In this document: one piece after another, positions 25,810-39,158 of the stretch
How the letters are laid out: every line of letters starts with the position of its first letter
How positions within the stretch are numbered: the first letter of the stretch is position 1
NCBI RefSeq assembly: GCF_003025555.1
Contig: NZ_PYMH01000002.1
Span: 714,630-778,629, forward strand
Length of the DNA: 64,000 bases
Direction: 5' to 3'
Origin: Photobacterium lutimaris
GTDB taxonomy: Bacteria; Pseudomonadota; Gammaproteobacteria; Enterobacterales; Vibrionaceae
Notes under the pieces: model-generated
The model's input: only the letters and a program-made list of their open reading frames with translations
The model's database searches: none
Told to the model about the DNA's origin: nothing
Translations under genes and position numbers: made by a program

Positions 25810-28074
25810 TTAATGGGCAGGTTCGAGATCACTGCTGAACTGGAAATCCAACTCATCGTTTACGATATCTACGCGTACCGAACCACCGTTGACCAAGCTA
25901 CCAAATAGCAATTCGTTCGCCATTGGTTTTTTCAGGTTGTCCTGAATCACTCGGGCCATCGGGCGGGCACCCATAGCCTTGTCATAACCTTTGTTGGCCA
26001 ACCACTCACGGGCTGTCGACGACACTTCCATCGATACACCACGGGCATCGAGCTGAGCCTGCAGTTCGACAATGAACTTGTCGACCACCAAAGAAATAAC
26101 GTCTTTCTCAAGATGGTTGAACCAGATAATGCCATCGAGACGGTTACGGAACTCTGGCGTGAAGACGCGTTTGATTTCGCCCATCGCATCAAGACTGTGA
26201 TCCTGTTGGATCAAACCGATCGACTTGCGGACAGTCTCGGTTACACCGGCATTGGTGGTCATCACCAAGATAACATTGCGGAAATCCGCCTTGCGACCGT
26301 TGTTATCCGTCAGGGTACCGTTGTCCATTACCTGAAGTAGTAGGTTAAAGACATCCGGGTGTGCTTTCTCAATTTCATCAAGCAGTACCACGGAATGTGG
26401 GTTCTTAATAACAGCATCAGTCAGCAAACCGCCCTGATCGTAGCCCACATAGCCTGGAGGAGCACCAATTAAACGGCTCACGGTATGACGCTCCATGTAC
26501 TCAGACATATCAAAGCGAAGCAGCTCAATACCCAGCGTACGTGCAAGCTGTACCGTCACCTCTGTCTTACCTACCCCCGTCGGGCCGGCAAATAGGAATG
26601 AACCCACAGGTTTATTCTCGGCGCCCAATCCAGCACGGCTTAGCTTAATCGCCTCGGTAAGGACATCGATAGCCGGATCCTGACCGAACACTAGCATCTT
26701 GAGTTTGTTATCCAGCTTCTGCAGCACATCACGATCACTGGAAGAGACTGACTTCTCAGGGATACGCGCCATCTTGGCAATCATCGCCTCAATATCACTG
26801 ACATTGACTGTTTTCTTGCGGCGGCTGGCTGGTGCCAAGCGGCAACGAGCACCCGCTTCATCAATGACGTCAATGGCTTTATCGGGCAGGTGGCGCTCAT
26901 TGATATACTTAGCCGACAACTCCACAGCCGCACGGATAGCCTTGTTGGTGAAGCGAACTTCATGGTGCGCTTCGTACTTCGGCTTCAAGCCCATCAGGAT
27001 CTTAGTGGTATCGTCGAGCGATGGCTCGATAATATCAATCTTCTGGAAACGGCGTGACAACGCACGCTCTTTCTCGAAAATGTTGCTGTATTCCTGATAC
27101 GTGGTCGAGCCCATGCAGCGCAGCTTACCGTTGCTCAGCAGCGGCTTAATCAAGTTAGCAGCATCGACTTGGCCACCAGAGGCTGCACCCGCGCCAATGA
27201 TGGTATGAATTTCATCAATGAACAGGATGGCTTGATCTTCTTTCTCAAGCTGCTTCAAAATGGCCTTAAAGCGCTTCTCGAAATCACCACGGTATTTGGT
27301 ACCCGCCAGCAGCGAACCGATATCCAGTGAATAAATCACACAGTCTTTGATCACATCAGGCACTTGGCCTTCAACAATACGCCATGCGAGACCTTCGGCT
27401 ATTGCCGTTTTACCCACACCAGCCTCACCAACCAACAATGGGTTGTTCTTGCGGCGGCGGCACAATACCTGGACCGTTCGCTCAAGTTCAGTATCACGAC
27501 CAATTAGCGGATCGACCCCACCCGCACGGGCAAGTTGGTTGAGGTTTGTAGCAAAGTTCTCGAGTTTATCTTCTGAGCTCTGCTCTGAACGTGGTTCTTC
27601 ACCACCCACATCTGGGCCGTTGATATCATCGTTGTCGCTGTCTTTGACAGTGCCGTGTGAAATGAAATTAACGACATCCAAACGGCTAATATCACTCTTC
27701 TTGAGCAAGTAAGCCGCATGTGATTCCTGCTCGCTGAAAATCGCGACCAATACGTTTGCTCCGGTCACTTCGCTGCGGCCGGAAGACTGAACGTGGAATA
27801 CAGCACGCTGTAATACACGCTGGAAGCTGAGTGTAGGCTGAGTTTCCCTGCTTTCATCATCCACTGGAATCAGTGGCGTCGTTTGTTCAATAAACGAATC
27901 AAGCTCTTTGCGCAACGTATCAAGATTAGCTCGGCAGGCCAGTAACGCCTCCTGGGCTGCTGGGTTTTCCAATAATGCCAACAGCAGGTGTTCAACCGTC
28001 ATAAACTCATGACGTTTCTCTCTCGCTCGCGCAAAAGCAGCATTCAAGCTCGCTTCAAGTTCTTTATTTAGCAT
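25810..28074 (-). CDS. clpA: ATP-dependent chaperone-protease subunit ClpA
   Basis: 754 residues. The N-domain (1-about 145) binds ClpS. AAA+ module 1 has Walker A GEAGVGKT and Walker [10 protein letters not shown]; module 2 has GPTGVGKT and [11 protein letters not shown]. The ClpP-docking IGL loop is visible in RKSIGLIQ. ClpA unfolds substrates and feeds them to ClpP. clpS lies 48 bp upstream on the same strand, so both are probably one transcript. Together with aat and bpt the window holds most of the N-end rule pathway. Confidence 0.97.
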   Translation of the reverse strand: MLNKELEASLNAAFARAREKRHEFMTVEHLLLALLENPAAQEALLACRANLDTLRKELDSFIEQTTPLIPVDDESRETQPTLSFQRVLQRAVFHVQSSGRSEVTGANVLVAIFSEQESHAAYLLKKSDISRLDVVNFISHGTVKDSDNDDINGPDVGGEEPRSEQSSEDKLENFATNLNQLARAGGVDPLIGRDTELERTVQVLCRRRKNNPLLVGEAGVGKTAIAEGLAWRIVEGQVPDVIKDCVIYSLDIGSLLAGTKYRGDFEKRFKAILKQLEKEDQAILFIDEIHTIIGAGAASGGQVDAANLIKPLLSNGKLRCMGSTTYQEYSNIFEKERALSRRFQKIDIIEPSLDDTTKILMGLKPKYEAHHEVRFTNKAIRAAVELSAKYINERHLPDKAIDVIDEAGARCRLAPASRRKKTVNVSDIEAMIAKMARIPEKSVSSSDRDVLQKLDNKLKMLVFGQDPAIDVLTEAIKLSRAGLGAENKPVGSFLFAGPTGVGKTEVTVQLARTLGIELLRFDMSEYMERHTVSRLIGAPPGYVGYDQGGLLTDAVIKNPHSVVLLDEIEKAHPDVFNLLLQVMDNGTLTDNNGRKADFRNVILVMTTNAGVTETVRKSIGLIQQDHSLDAMGEIKRVFTPEFRNRLDGIIWFNHLEKDVISLVVDKFIVELQAQLDARGVSMEVSSTAREWLANKGYDKAMGARPMARVIQDNLKKPMANELLFGSLVNGGSVRVDIVNDELDFQFSSDLEPAH

Positions 28075-28122
28075 AAGGCACCTCCCCTAAATACCACTCA
28101 ATGATGGCGTGCCGGAAAAAGA

Positions 28123-28443
28123 CTATGCCTTTTCCTTCGTACACAGTAGCGGATGTTCATGCTCCCTCGCATACATCATCACCTGAGCCACCTTAGTTTC
28201 GGCAACCTCGGCAGTGAAGGTTCCGCACACCGCTTTCCCCTCGTAATGCACAGTTAGCATCAACTGTGTTGATTTCTCCAGATCCATGGAGAAGAACTTC
28301 TGTAACACTTCTATCACAAAATCCATCGGTGTGTAATCATCATTGCTCAAAATTACTTTGTACATCGATGGTGGCTTAACCTGGACTTCCTTTTCCTCCA
28401 AGACATCTGAGTCAGGAATGATCCACTCGTATAACTTACTCAT
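28123..28443 (-). CDS. clpS: ClpS, N-end rule adaptor of ClpAP
   Basis: 106 residues. The family core [17 protein letters not shown] holds the Asp pair that binds the substrate alpha-amino group; the His of VHYEGKA follows. It captures proteins beginning with Leu, Phe, Tyr or Trp and hands them to ClpA. It is encoded directly upstream of clpA and divergent from a small Cys-rich ORF and cspD. Confidence 0.96.
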   Translation of the reverse strand: MSKLYEWIIPDSDVLEEKEVQVKPPSMYKVILSNDDYTPMDFVIEVLQKFFSMDLEKSTQLMLTVHYEGKAVCGTFTAEVAETKVAQVMMYAREHEHPLLCTKEKA

Positions 28444-28593
28444 AAACTTAACTTACCAATACAGTAGGAATAGTCTACCAAGAAACAATGAGTTATCACT
28501 CAATAACGTTTTCATGGTTTATTCGACTGACATTTCCCTACCTCTATATTCAGACTAATGCACACATTGTATTCCAGCAAATCAGAGATGACT

Positions 28594-28794
28594 ATGACTA
28601 AGCCGACAATCCGGACGAATTGCCGCCGTTTTGAGTCAGACTGGGAGATAACGCCAAAGTGCATGAACTGCATATCTTGTATACCAGAAAAGCAAGAATG
28701 TGCAGAAAGATGTCAAAAATTTAATGTGGCACCATATTTTAACAAAATGTTATGCAACCAGCTTGACTGCCCAACTCATTTTACTAAAGTGTAA
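28594..28794 (+). CDS. Small cysteine-rich protein of unknown function
   Basis: 66 residues from the ATG at 28594 (AGAG upstream); other Mets lie in frame at 28588 and 28558. Eight Cys are present, five of them in the pattern C-x2-C-x2-C-x6-C-x3-C (KCMNCISC then ECAERC), suggesting a metal site or iron-sulfur cluster. There is no signal peptide. It lies between clpS and cspD, a position with no gene known to me in model species. The Cys spacing does not match classical ferredoxin. Function unassigned. Confidence 0.55.
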   Translation: MTKPTIRTNCRRFESDWEITPKCMNCISCIPEKQECAERCQKFNVAPYFNKMLCNQLDCPTHFTKV

Positions 28795-28904
28795 CCTGTA
28801 GTAGATATTAACTGCATCAAATTAGCATTAGTATGCAAGTCGTGTTAGAAAGGAGATAGCAGACTAATGCAAAATGGAACTTGAATGCACAGAAGGAAGT
28901 AAGC

Positions 28905-29126
28905 ATGGCAACAGGTACAGTTAAATGGTTTAATAACGCTAAGGGATTTGGTTTTATCTGCCCTGAGACAGGCGAAGGCGATATTTTCGCCCATTATTCG
29001 ACTATTCAGATGGATGGCTACCGTACACTAAAAGCAGGCCAGCAGGTCAACTATACAGTTGAAACTGGTCCTAAAGGGTTCCATGCCAAGGAAATCGTTC
29101 TTGTTGAAGGTGAAGCCGTAAAATAG
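28905..29126 (+). CDS. cspD: Cold-shock-like protein CspD
   Basis: 73 residues from the ATG at 28905 (AGAAGGAAG upstream). A cold-shock domain with RNP1 KGFGFICPE and RNP2 DIFAHYS. It starts MATGTVKWFNNAKGFGF, like CspD of E. coli (an inhibitor of replication in stationary phase). The gene order clpA-clpS-cspD supports the assignment. It is followed by a terminator. Confidence 0.93.
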   Translation: MATGTVKWFNNAKGFGFICPETGEGDIFAHYSTIQMDGYRTLKAGQQVNYTVETGPKGFHAKEIVLVEGEAVK

Positions 29127-29153
29127 TCACGTTCATTTATACGATTCTTTCTG

Positions 29154-29183
29154 AAGGCGAGCAACTGCTCGTCTTTTTATTAC
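29154..29183 (+). terminator. cspD terminator
   Basis: The short stem GCGAGCA / TGCTCGT with an AC loop is followed by CTTTTTATT. Confidence 0.7.
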
Positions 29184-29361
29184 CTTTACCTTCCGCAATA
29201 AAACACGGCATTCGCCCGACGATCATCCCTTCTTCCCCTTCAATCAAACTGCATAAATCACGCATAACCACCCAGTAAGACAAACCCACAACAATTAACA
29301 AAACAATCACAAACCATTGCGAAACTCACCTATTATCTATCCTTCTAGCATAAAACAGGCA

Positions 29362-29394
29362 CAAAAAAGCCCAGCTCTTGGCTGGGCTTTTTCT
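29362..29394 (-). terminator. icd terminator
   Basis: The stem AAAAAGCCCAGC / GCTGGGCTTTTT with loop TCTTG can end transcription from either side. It is 27 bp beyond the icd stop. Confidence 0.85.
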
Positions 29395-29420
29395 TACTTT
29401 ATCGCAATGATGACACAGAA

Positions 29421-30674
29421 TTACATCTGCTCAATCATGTCATCAGCAAACTCAGAACACTTACGCAGTGTTGCACCTTCCATTTGGCGCTCAAAATCGT
29501 AAGTCACCGTCTTGTTGCTGATAGCCGCTTCCATTGAACTGATGATCAAATCAGCCGCTTCTGTCCAACCTAGGTGGCGAAGCATCATCTCAGCCGATAG
29601 GATCAATGAACCCGGGTTCACTTTGTCTTGGCCAGCGTACTTAGGTGCCGTACCGTGGGTTGCTTCAAACAGTGCCACACCATCACCAATGTTTGCACCC
29701 GGTGCGATACCAATACCGCCAACCTGTGCAGCCAATGCATCAGAGACATAGTCACCGTTCAGGTTCATCGTCGCAATGACATCGTATTCTGCAGGACGTA
29801 GCAGGATTTGCTGCAAGAATGCATCAGCAATGCTGTCTTTGATAACGATTTCTTTGCCCGTATTCGGGTTCTTCAGCGTCATCCATGGGCCGCCGTCTAG
29901 CAGCTCAGCACCAAACTCTTTCGCTGCCACTTCGTAACCCCAATCTTTGAAGGCACCTTCGGTGAACTTCATGATGTTACCTTTGTGAACCAACGTTAGC
30001 GAGTCACGGTCGTTGTCAATCGTGTACTGAATGGCAGCACGCACAAGACGCTTGGTACCTTCTTCAGATACCGGCTTGATACCGACACCACATTGCTGTG
30101 GGAAACGGATTTTCGTGGCGCCCATTTCATCTTGCAAGAACTTGATGACTTTATCAGCTTCTGCAGTACCCGCCTGGAACTCGACACCCGCGTAAATATC
30201 TTCTGAGTTTTCACGGTAGATAACCATGTCAGTCAGTTCTGGCTGCTTAAGTGGGCTTGGTACACCATCGAAATAGCGCACTGGACGAACACAGATGTAT
30301 AGGTCTAGCTCTTGACGAAGCGCAACGTTGAGTGAGCGGATACCGCCACCAACAGGGGTTGTCAACGGGCCTTTGATTGCAACTTTGTAGTCACGGATAA
30401 AATCAAGGGTCTCTTGCGGTAGCCAAGCATCTTCACCGTATACTTGCGTTGATTTTTCACCGGTGTAGATTTCCATCCAGGCAATCTTTCGGTCACCGCC
30501 ATACGCTTTATCGATAGCGGCATCAACAACTTTAATCATAGCAGGGCTTACATCAACCCCAATACCGTCACCTTCGATGTAAGGAATGACAGGGTTGTTA
30601 GGAACGACCAGTTTACCTTCAGAATCCAGAGTGATTTTCTGACCTTCAGCTGGTACAACTACTTTACTATCCAT
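29421..30674 (-). CDS. icd: Isocitrate dehydrogenase (NADP), dimeric type
   Basis: 417 residues (E. coli 416). [13 protein letters not shown] contains the regulatory Ser that AceK phosphorylates in enterobacteria; [13 protein letters not shown] and the Asp-rich metal site ([13 protein letters not shown]) are conserved. It oxidises isocitrate to 2-oxoglutarate in the TCA cycle. It is divergent from rluE, an arrangement shared with E. coli. Confidence 0.97.
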   Translation of the reverse strand: MDSKVVVPAEGQKITLDSEGKLVVPNNPVIPYIEGDGIGVDVSPAMIKVVDAAIDKAYGGDRKIAWMEIYTGEKSTQVYGEDAWLPQETLDFIRDYKVAIKGPLTTPVGGGIRSLNVALRQELDLYICVRPVRYFDGVPSPLKQPELTDMVIYRENSEDIYAGVEFQAGTAEADKVIKFLQDEMGATKIRFPQQCGVGIKPVSEEGTKRLVRAAIQYTIDNDRDSLTLVHKGNIMKFTEGAFKDWGYEVAAKEFGAELLDGGPWMTLKNPNTGKEIVIKDSIADAFLQQILLRPAEYDVIATMNLNGDYVSDALAAQVGGIGIAPGANIGDGVALFEATHGTAPKYAGQDKVNPGSLILSAEMMLRHLGWTEAADLIISSMEAAISNKTVTYDFERQMEGATLRKCSEFADDMIEQM

Positions 30675-30816
30675 TTAAATCTCCTAGCGTCCATTTGTTA
30701 TCTTTTTGTAAGATGCGCGCAAATCATACTTGAATTTTTATCGATACGCCACTCATGGAATTTTTCGAGTATAATAGGCATGTCAATTTACTTTTCTCTC
30801 GTACAACTCGCTATTT

Positions 30817-31458
30817 ATGAAGCCAAACACCTCTTCGCGTCAACCCAAACGTAATAATAATGAGCGCAGAACATCAAGATTGCGCAATAAACCAAGGCGT
30901 CCCCGTGGCCCCACAAGGATCATATTATTTAACAAACCTTATAACGTCCTCACCCAGTTTACAGGCGAGCCGGGGGATCAGACCCTGTCTGATTTTATTC
31001 CGGTAAAAGACGTCTATCCCGCCGGCAGATTGGACAAAGACAGTGAAGGATTGTTAGTACTGACTAACGACGGCATATTGCAGGCGCGGTTGACCCAACC
31101 AACGTCCAAGCAACCCAAAACCTACTGGGTTCAGGTTGAAGGTTCTCCTCGCGAGGAAGAGCTTGAGCAGCTGCGCCGTGGTGTTACCCTGAAGGACGGT
31201 CCAACCCTGCCGGCTGAGATTGACATCATCGACGGTCCTGAGGTTTGGGAACGCGTGCCACCAGTCCGGGAGCGAAAAAGTATACCGACCACGTGGTTGG
31301 CAATCACCCTCAAAGAAGGCCGTAACCGTCAGGTACGAAGAATGACCGCGCATATCGGCTATCCGACCCTGCGTCTTATCCGTTACCAAATGGCAGATTG
31401 GACAGTTAACGACCTCGCCCCCGGCGAGTGGAAAGAAGTCCAACTCGGTACCTCCTAA
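30817..31458 (+). CDS. rluE: 23S rRNA pseudouridine synthase RluE
   Basis: 213 residues. A basic, Arg/Asn-rich N-terminal tail of about 32 residues, then the RsuA/RluE catalytic core with the active-site Asp in [11 protein letters not shown] and the [11 protein letters not shown] motif. E. coli RluE makes pseudouridine 2457 in 23S rRNA. It is divergent from icd and upstream of mnmA. A palindrome (TTTGCCGG / CCGGCAAA) lies just after the stop but lacks a T tract. Confidence 0.9.
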   Translation: MKPNTSSRQPKRNNNERRTSRLRNKPRRPRGPTRIILFNKPYNVLTQFTGEPGDQTLSDFIPVKDVYPAGRLDKDSEGLLVLTNDGILQARLTQPTSKQPKTYWVQVEGSPREEELEQLRRGVTLKDGPTLPAEIDIIDGPEVWERVPPVRERKSIPTTWLAITLKEGRNRQVRRMTAHIGYPTLRLIRYQMADWTVNDLAPGEWKEVQLGTS

Positions 31459-31698
31459 TCCGGTTTGCCGGCAGCATTTTGCTACCGGCAAACACTTCAC
31501 ATTGTTACCCTGCATTTTTACGATTTTAACATTAAAAACACTACACTTTTGCGCCGCCCTCATCTATCATTGCCACCACAAGCAAACGTTTGCGCAAATG
31601 AAAAAATGACGTCGGTAAAATTATTAAAGTGTGATTCCGCTCTCGCTCTGTTTCGGCCTGTAGCTTTCTGTTAGAATCGCGCACTTAACTTTTATTAA

Positions 31699-32829
<1,131 letters not shown>

Positions 32830-32843
32830 GGGAGTTGAGGCAC

Positions 32844-33461
32844 GTGGCACACACTGTATATGATCGTACCATTGCTTTTGCCGGTATTTGCCAGGCAGTA
32901 AAACTGGTTCAGAAAATTGCCCGAGACGGCCATTGTGACCATGACGTACTGGAAGCCAGTCTAAGAAGCATCATGGCAACCAACCCGTCGAACACGATTG
33001 AGATCTTTGGTAACGAAGCCAATTTGAAAGTCGGTCTCGAGGCGCTGGCAGCCGAAATTGATAACACCCCTTCGGGTAATGAAATCACTCGCTACTTAGT
33101 CAGTGTTATGGCGCTAGAACGCAAGCTGGACAGCCGCCCAGATAGCATGACGCAGCTGGGTGATCGTATCAGTATGGCTCAACGCCAGACAGACCATTTC
33201 GAACTGCTAGAAGACCAAATGATCAGTAATTTGGCAAGTATTTACCTGGATATCATCAGCCCACTAGGGCCCCGAATCCAAGTAACGGGCACACCCGCCC
33301 AACTTCAGCAACAGAGTGTGCAGCACAAAGTGCGTGCCCTACTCCTCGCCGCGATTCGCTCCGCGGTACTATGGCGCCAAGTAGGCGGCAAACGCCGCCA
33401 TTTGATCTTCGGACGCAAACAGATGGTCGAGCAGGCAAAAATCCTGCTAGCTCGCTGCTAA
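32844..33461 (+). CDS. hflD: HflD, high-frequency-lysogenisation protein homologue
   Basis: 205 residues. The GTG at 32844 is chosen because [14 protein letters not shown] aligns with the E. coli start MAKNYYDITLALAG; a TTG nine bases earlier is the alternative. All-helical, with [12 protein letters not shown] and the C-terminal [10 protein letters not shown] as family markers. It is a peripheral inner-membrane protein known in E. coli to affect lambda CII. The mnmA-hflD-purB order is conserved. A terminator follows. Confidence 0.92.
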   Translation: MAHTVYDRTIAFAGICQAVKLVQKIARDGHCDHDVLEASLRSIMATNPSNTIEIFGNEANLKVGLEALAAEIDNTPSGNEITRYLVSVMALERKLDSRPDSMTQLGDRISMAQRQTDHFELLEDQMISNLASIYLDIISPLGPRIQVTGTPAQLQQQSVQHKVRALLLAAIRSAVLWRQVGGKRRHLIFGRKQMVEQAKILLARC

Positions 33462-33470
33462 TAAAATATT

Positions 33471-33497
33471 TTGTGCCAGCGTTGCTGGCACTTTTTC
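33471..33497 (+). terminator. mnmA-hflD terminator
   Basis: The perfect stem GTGCCAGC / GCTGGCAC with loop GTT is followed by TTTTT. Confidence 0.85.
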
Positions 33498-33544
33498 ATC
33501 CCCTCGCTAAACCTTAGCAAGGGTGAGAGTTACACCTTGTTTAA

Positions 33545-34942
<1,398 letters not shown>

Positions 34943-34969
34943 TCGTTACGTTATTTACCGCTTAAATCC

Positions 34970-34996
34970 AAGGCCAGCATTCGCTGGCCTTTTTGT
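34970..34996 (+). terminator. purB terminator
   Basis: The stem AAGGCCAGC / GCTGGCCTT with loop ATTC is followed by TTTTG. Confidence 0.85.
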
Positions 34997-35002
34997 TGCC
35001 AC

Positions 35003-35341
35003 TTAGGCTTTCTTTACAAACTTAGCCGTTACCATCATTTCGCCGGCGCCATCAACTTTGCAATCGAGTTGGTGATCTTTGCCTTCGACAATTCGGCGAA
35101 TAACCGCCTTGGTACCAATCTTCATGACCATAGAGCTGCCTTTGACTTTGAGATCTTTGGCTAGCGTGACCTTATCCCCTTCTTCCAGCAACGTGCCATT
35201 GGCATCTTTTACGCTAAATGCACCTTCTTCACTCGCCGCTTCTGACGGGTTCCATTCATGCGAGCACTCGGGGCATACAAGGTGGTTTTGATCAGGGTAC
35301 ACGTATTCAGAATTGCACATTGGGCAAGGGGGAAAAGACAT
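35003..35341 (-). CDS. yjdM: YjdM (PhnA) zinc-ribbon protein
   Basis: 112 residues. The N-terminal zinc ribbon has CPMC and CPEC pairs; the C-terminal half is the PhnA SH3-like domain (DANGTLLEEGDKVTLAKDLK, then VKGSS). Once linked to phosphonate use, the protein has no proven enzymatic role; YjdM is the safer name. Monocistronic. Confidence 0.9.
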   Translation of the reverse strand: MSFPPCPMCNSEYVYPDQNHLVCPECSHEWNPSEAASEEGAFSVKDANGTLLEEGDKVTLAKDLKVKGSSMVMKIGTKAVIRRIVEGKDHQLDCKVDGAGEMMVTAKFVKKA

Positions 35342-35565
35342 AAATTACTACTTCTTTCAATGAGTCCGACGTATATGGTAATAGCTCTCTTAGCCTGACG
35401 CGAGTATATTCTCGCGGTTTTTGGGCGGCCTCACGCGTTTGGTTTTTCAGAAGTTCGTTTAGTGAAAACACCGAACATCTTGAAGGTGATTCGCAAATAA
35501 CCCGTACCCGCGACATAATTATGGGTATACTCTCCACACAATTGTCAGCGTTTAAAAGCAATCAT

Positions 35566-36699
35566 ATGTATCAACTCACCTTCTCTTTGGAAGAATTCCT
35601 TGCCGAGTTCTGGCAAAAAAAACCGACCATCATTAAAGGTGGCTTTAACGATTTTATTGACCCTATCAGCCCAGATGAGCTGGCAGGCCTTGCCATGGAA
35701 GAAGAAGTCGACTCCCGCTATATTGCCAAGCACGGCAACGAGTGGGACGTGAAACACGGCCCTCTAACTTTCGATAACGTGCCGGAAGATAATTGGTCGT
35801 TCATCGTTCAGGCTGCCAACCATTGGCACGAAGGTGCCGCTCGCCTAGTTACCCCATTTCGCCAACTGCCCAACTGGCTATTCGATGATTTGATGATCAG
35901 CTACTCGACCCCTGGTGGCGGCGTTGGCGCTCACATCGACCAGTATGATGTCTTTATCGTTCAGGGATCGGGGAAGCGCCACTGGCGGGTCGGGCCGAAA
36001 AAAGAAGATTATGAAGAGGAGTTTAGTCATCCGGCGCTGCGCCAGATCAAGCGCTTCGACCCTATCATCGACGATATCCTTGAGCCCGGTGATATTCTTT
36101 ACATCCCACCGGGTTTTCCCCATGACGGCTACGCGATCGATACCTCAATGAGCTTCTCTATCGGGTTCCGCTCACCGAAGAAGCAAGAGTTGCTCAGCAG
36201 TTTTGCTGACTTTGTGATTGCTAACGAAGTGGGCGATGTCCATTACCACAACCCAGAACTGCCGGCACGCAAGACACCAGGGGCTATCTTGTCCAGCGAG
36301 TTTGCCGATATGGAAGCCATGATGCGCAGCCTGCTGGATCACCCTGATATGATGAAAAAATGGATGGGTGAGCACTTAAGCCAAAGCCGACACGAGTTAG
36401 ATATAATTGCTGCCGAGCCGCCATGGCAACAGGCCGAAATCTACCAGTTCCTCGAAAATGGTGAAATCCTCAAGCGCTTGGGGGGGCTGCGTGCCTTCTA
36501 CTACCCAGAACAGCCTCACCTACTGTATATCAACGGCGAAACCTATGAGCTACCAGTAGAGTGTGGCACCGCCGCGAGCTACCTGTGCGATGCTGAAGAT
36601 ATCAGCCAAGACATGCTGGGCAAGCTTATTGATCACCCCGCTTTTGTCGCCTTGCTAACCCAGTTGGTTAACTATGGTTACTGGTATCCGGTTGAGTAA
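35566..36699 (+). CDS. roxA: Ribosomal oxygenase RoxA (YcfD), arginine hydroxylase of ribosomal protein L16
   Basis: 377 residues from the ATG at 35566 (MYQLTFSLEEF aligns with E. coli MEYQLTLNWPDF); the upstream frame extension is rejected. The JmjC-type cupin has the Fe ligands His and Asp in GAHIDQYDVF and the distal His in PPGFPHDGYA. FIDPISPDELAGLAMEEEVDSR is almost identical to E. coli. It hydroxylates an arginine of L16 using 2-oxoglutarate. In E. coli ycfD stands near phoPQ-purB; here it is near purB. Confidence 0.95.
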   Translation: MYQLTFSLEEFLAEFWQKKPTIIKGGFNDFIDPISPDELAGLAMEEEVDSRYIAKHGNEWDVKHGPLTFDNVPEDNWSFIVQAANHWHEGAARLVTPFRQLPNWLFDDLMISYSTPGGGVGAHIDQYDVFIVQGSGKRHWRVGPKKEDYEEEFSHPALRQIKRFDPIIDDILEPGDILYIPPGFPHDGYAIDTSMSFSIGFRSPKKQELLSSFADFVIANEVGDVHYHNPELPARKTPGAILSSEFADMEAMMRSLLDHPDMMKKWMGEHLSQSRHELDIIAAEPPWQQAEIYQFLENGEILKRLGGLRAFYYPEQPHLLYINGETYELPVECGTAASYLCDAEDISQDMLGKLIDHPAFVALLTQLVNYGYWYPVE

Positions 36700-36719
36700 G
36701 CTCTCGCCGACCGAAACAA

Positions 36720-36748
36720 AAACACCGGGTGATAACCCGGTGTTTTTA
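36720..36748. terminator. Bidirectional terminator between roxA and the chemoreceptor gene
   Basis: The stem AAACACCGGGT / ACCCGGTGTTT with loop GATA has A and T flanks on either side. Confidence 0.87.
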
Positions 36749-36773
36749 TCTGATATTAGTCTTCGCTACGTCA

Positions 36774-38885
36774 TTAGACTTTAAACTGTCCAGCCAGCGA
36801 TTGCTGATGCTGAGATAATTTGGCCAACCGTTCACCGATCCCGGCCGATCTCTCTGCCTGCCCACGGATATTTTCGCTCAGGCCACGGATATTTGAAACA
36901 TTACGGTTAACCTCGGCAGAAACCGCCTGTTGCTCCTGAGCCGCATGCATGATCTGTTCATTCATCGACTGGATAGAGGCCACCGCCTCAGTGATCTGCC
37001 CTAGGCTGACCACCGCTTGCCCGACTTGGGAAGATGTCTCACCGGCCAACTGATTGCCCTCTTCAATCGCGACAACCACTTCACGCGTTCCTTGCTGCAG
37101 GATTTCAATAACGGTATGGATCTGACCAACCGAATCATGGGTACGGCTAGCTAACTGGCGTACTTCATCGGCAACAACAGCAAATCCCCGTCCTTGTTCA
37201 CCGGCACGAGCAGCTTCAATCGCAGCATTCAATGCCAGCAGGTTCGTCTGTTCCGATATACCTTCAATCACTTGTAGGATCTGGTTAATATCTTCACTGT
37301 TGGTTTCGAGCTCCTTGGCAACTGGTACGGCATTTTCCATTCTGACCACCAAGTTATCCATCGAGGTAGCTGATTGCTTAATCATCCGATGGCCGTCACG
37401 TACTGCGCTTTCGGCCTGCCCTGCCGCAACCACTGCCGTTTCGGTATAACCCACCACCTGCTCTGCGGTCTGTGCCATCTCCTCTGAAGCCGTCGCCACC
37501 ATATCCACTTCTCGAAACTGAGCTTGGCTACCATCGCGTGTATGGTTAGCTACTTCAGCGGCTTCTTTTGATGTTGTGCCGACATCATTCACGGTACCAA
37601 CAACATCGCCGATGGTCGCCTGGAGCTTATCCAGAAAACGATTGAACCACAGTGCAAGCTGACCGATTTCATCTTTTTGCTCGACATGCAATCGCTGAGT
37701 AAGATCCCCTTCCCCGGCCGCAATATCTTCAAGACGCTCGGCAACGTGGCGGATCGGTGCGACAAGGCGAGAAGCGCCAATCACCACCAGCAACAAACCC
37801 GCAATAGCCACCGCTAGGCTAATCACAATCTGCACCAATATCGATTGATCACGTTGCAGGGCGATCTCTGAGTCCAAGGCAATAGCATCGGCCAATACTT
37901 GTTCAACAGGCAGCTGGATAACAATTCCCCAACTCATCTGACCAAGTTTTACCGGAGTGTAAGCATACAGCCACTGCTGATCAGCAGTCCACAATATTTG
38001 CTCTTCACTACTGTGTAGCCACATCGCCAGTTCGCTCGGTAAACCGTCGGCTTGATTTGCCGTTTGACCGATTCGGCTCTGGCCCTGATCCCAAGCGACA
38101 ATGGTATTGTTCTGACTGATCAGACTGACATTACCAATACCGCCAAACAAAGCATAATCAACGGCTTGCACCAACGTTTGTAGCGGTGCCAATCGGATAT
38201 CAATTCCCATCACACCAATGACTTCACCGTTGACATCCAGTGGTACAGTGATAGTACTGACTATCGGTGCTTGCTGGCCAAATTCTGCCAATTGGGGATT
38301 GGACACACACAGACCAGCAGTGTTATTAAGACATTGCGACCAAATAGCCTGGCTAAACAGTAGTTGCTGCTCAGAATAGATAAATTGTTCCGCTTCACCC
38401 GATGGTGATGCTGCCCAGTAAGGTGAGAAGCGTCCCTGTTCATTGGCACCAACGTAATCAGCTCTGACATAATTACTGTCTTCGCCATCGAGTGCATCAG
38501 GATTAAACACCACAAACGCGCCATGAATGTTCTCGAATTCATTGACGCTTCGGCGAAGAAGTTCGGAAATAGAACCGCGCAGTTCTGAACTGTTGGTATA
38601 GTTTTCTTCTGCATTGAATTTTAGAAAAAGTACACTTTGCGCCAGCATCTCAGCACGGTAGGCGGCTTCATCGAGATACTGCTGAACCGTGGCACTCTGC
38701 TTTTCGGCTTGGGCCTGAACGACAAGTTGTGACTTAGTCCTGAGGCTTGAAAAAACCTGCTGGCTGACGAGTTGCTGGTTCTGGGAGGCAAAATAAAAAG
38801 AAAGGCCTGTTAATACGATTACTGTTGCCAGTAACCCTAGCCCGGCCATCAGGGCTATTTTCCATTTAACGGATAACGACCGCAT
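36774..38885 (-). CDS. Methyl-accepting chemotaxis protein with dCache-type sensor
   Basis: 703 residues. Membrane segment at about 9-32, a large periplasmic domain (about 33-350) of the dCache type ([14 protein letters not shown] and WLYAYTPV are typical), a second membrane segment near 352-375, a HAMP domain, then the long coiled-coil signalling domain with the conserved tip [20 protein letters not shown] then [13 protein letters not shown]. The ligand cannot be inferred. No C-terminal CheR-docking pentapeptide is seen. It is encoded alone, upstream of the opp operon's 3' end. Confidence 0.92.
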   Translation of the reverse strand: MRSLSVKWKIALMAGLGLLATVIVLTGLSFYFASQNQQLVSQQVFSSLRTKSQLVVQAQAEKQSATVQQYLDEAAYRAEMLAQSVLFLKFNAEENYTNSSELRGSISELLRRSVNEFENIHGAFVVFNPDALDGEDSNYVRADYVGANEQGRFSPYWAASPSGEAEQFIYSEQQLLFSQAIWSQCLNNTAGLCVSNPQLAEFGQQAPIVSTITVPLDVNGEVIGVMGIDIRLAPLQTLVQAVDYALFGGIGNVSLISQNNTIVAWDQGQSRIGQTANQADGLPSELAMWLHSSEEQILWTADQQWLYAYTPVKLGQMSWGIVIQLPVEQVLADAIALDSEIALQRDQSILVQIVISLAVAIAGLLLVVIGASRLVAPIRHVAERLEDIAAGEGDLTQRLHVEQKDEIGQLALWFNRFLDKLQATIGDVVGTVNDVGTTSKEAAEVANHTRDGSQAQFREVDMVATASEEMAQTAEQVVGYTETAVVAAGQAESAVRDGHRMIKQSATSMDNLVVRMENAVPVAKELETNSEDINQILQVIEGISEQTNLLALNAAIEAARAGEQGRGFAVVADEVRQLASRTHDSVGQIHTVIEILQQGTREVVVAIEEGNQLAGETSSQVGQAVVSLGQITEAVASIQSMNEQIMHAAQEQQAVSAEVNRNVSNIRGLSENIRGQAERSAGIGERLAKLSQHQQSLAGQFKV

Positions 38886-39097
38886 ACAACAATCCTTGTT
38901 TTATACCACGTACAGCAATATTCGGACTCATCAAACTATTACTGATTTCGCTATTATTATTCCACTACCACCAACTGATCCCACACTATCCAAGCAAGAA
39001 CGATATAATTGGTGCCAGCTTATTGTTACATGTTGATTACACCCTCATCAATAGCATAAGTACTTATTTTATTGAGATTTTTACCAACATTCCCCTA

Positions 39098-39158
39098 TAA
39101 AAAAGGCGCGGCTTTTACACCGCGCCCAAAGCCTGTCACAGGCTTAAATTACTGAACA
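39098..39158 (-). ncRNA. Candidate OppZ-type small RNA from the oppF 3' end
   Basis: In V. cholerae RNase E releases the small RNA OppZ from the 3' end of oppABCDF, and OppZ represses oppB onward. Here the same place carries a short stem (AGCCTGTGACAGGCT), a terminator GGCGCGG / CCGCGCC with six U, and no other gene. The processing site is not predictable by eye, so the 5' end is approximate. Confidence 0.45.
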
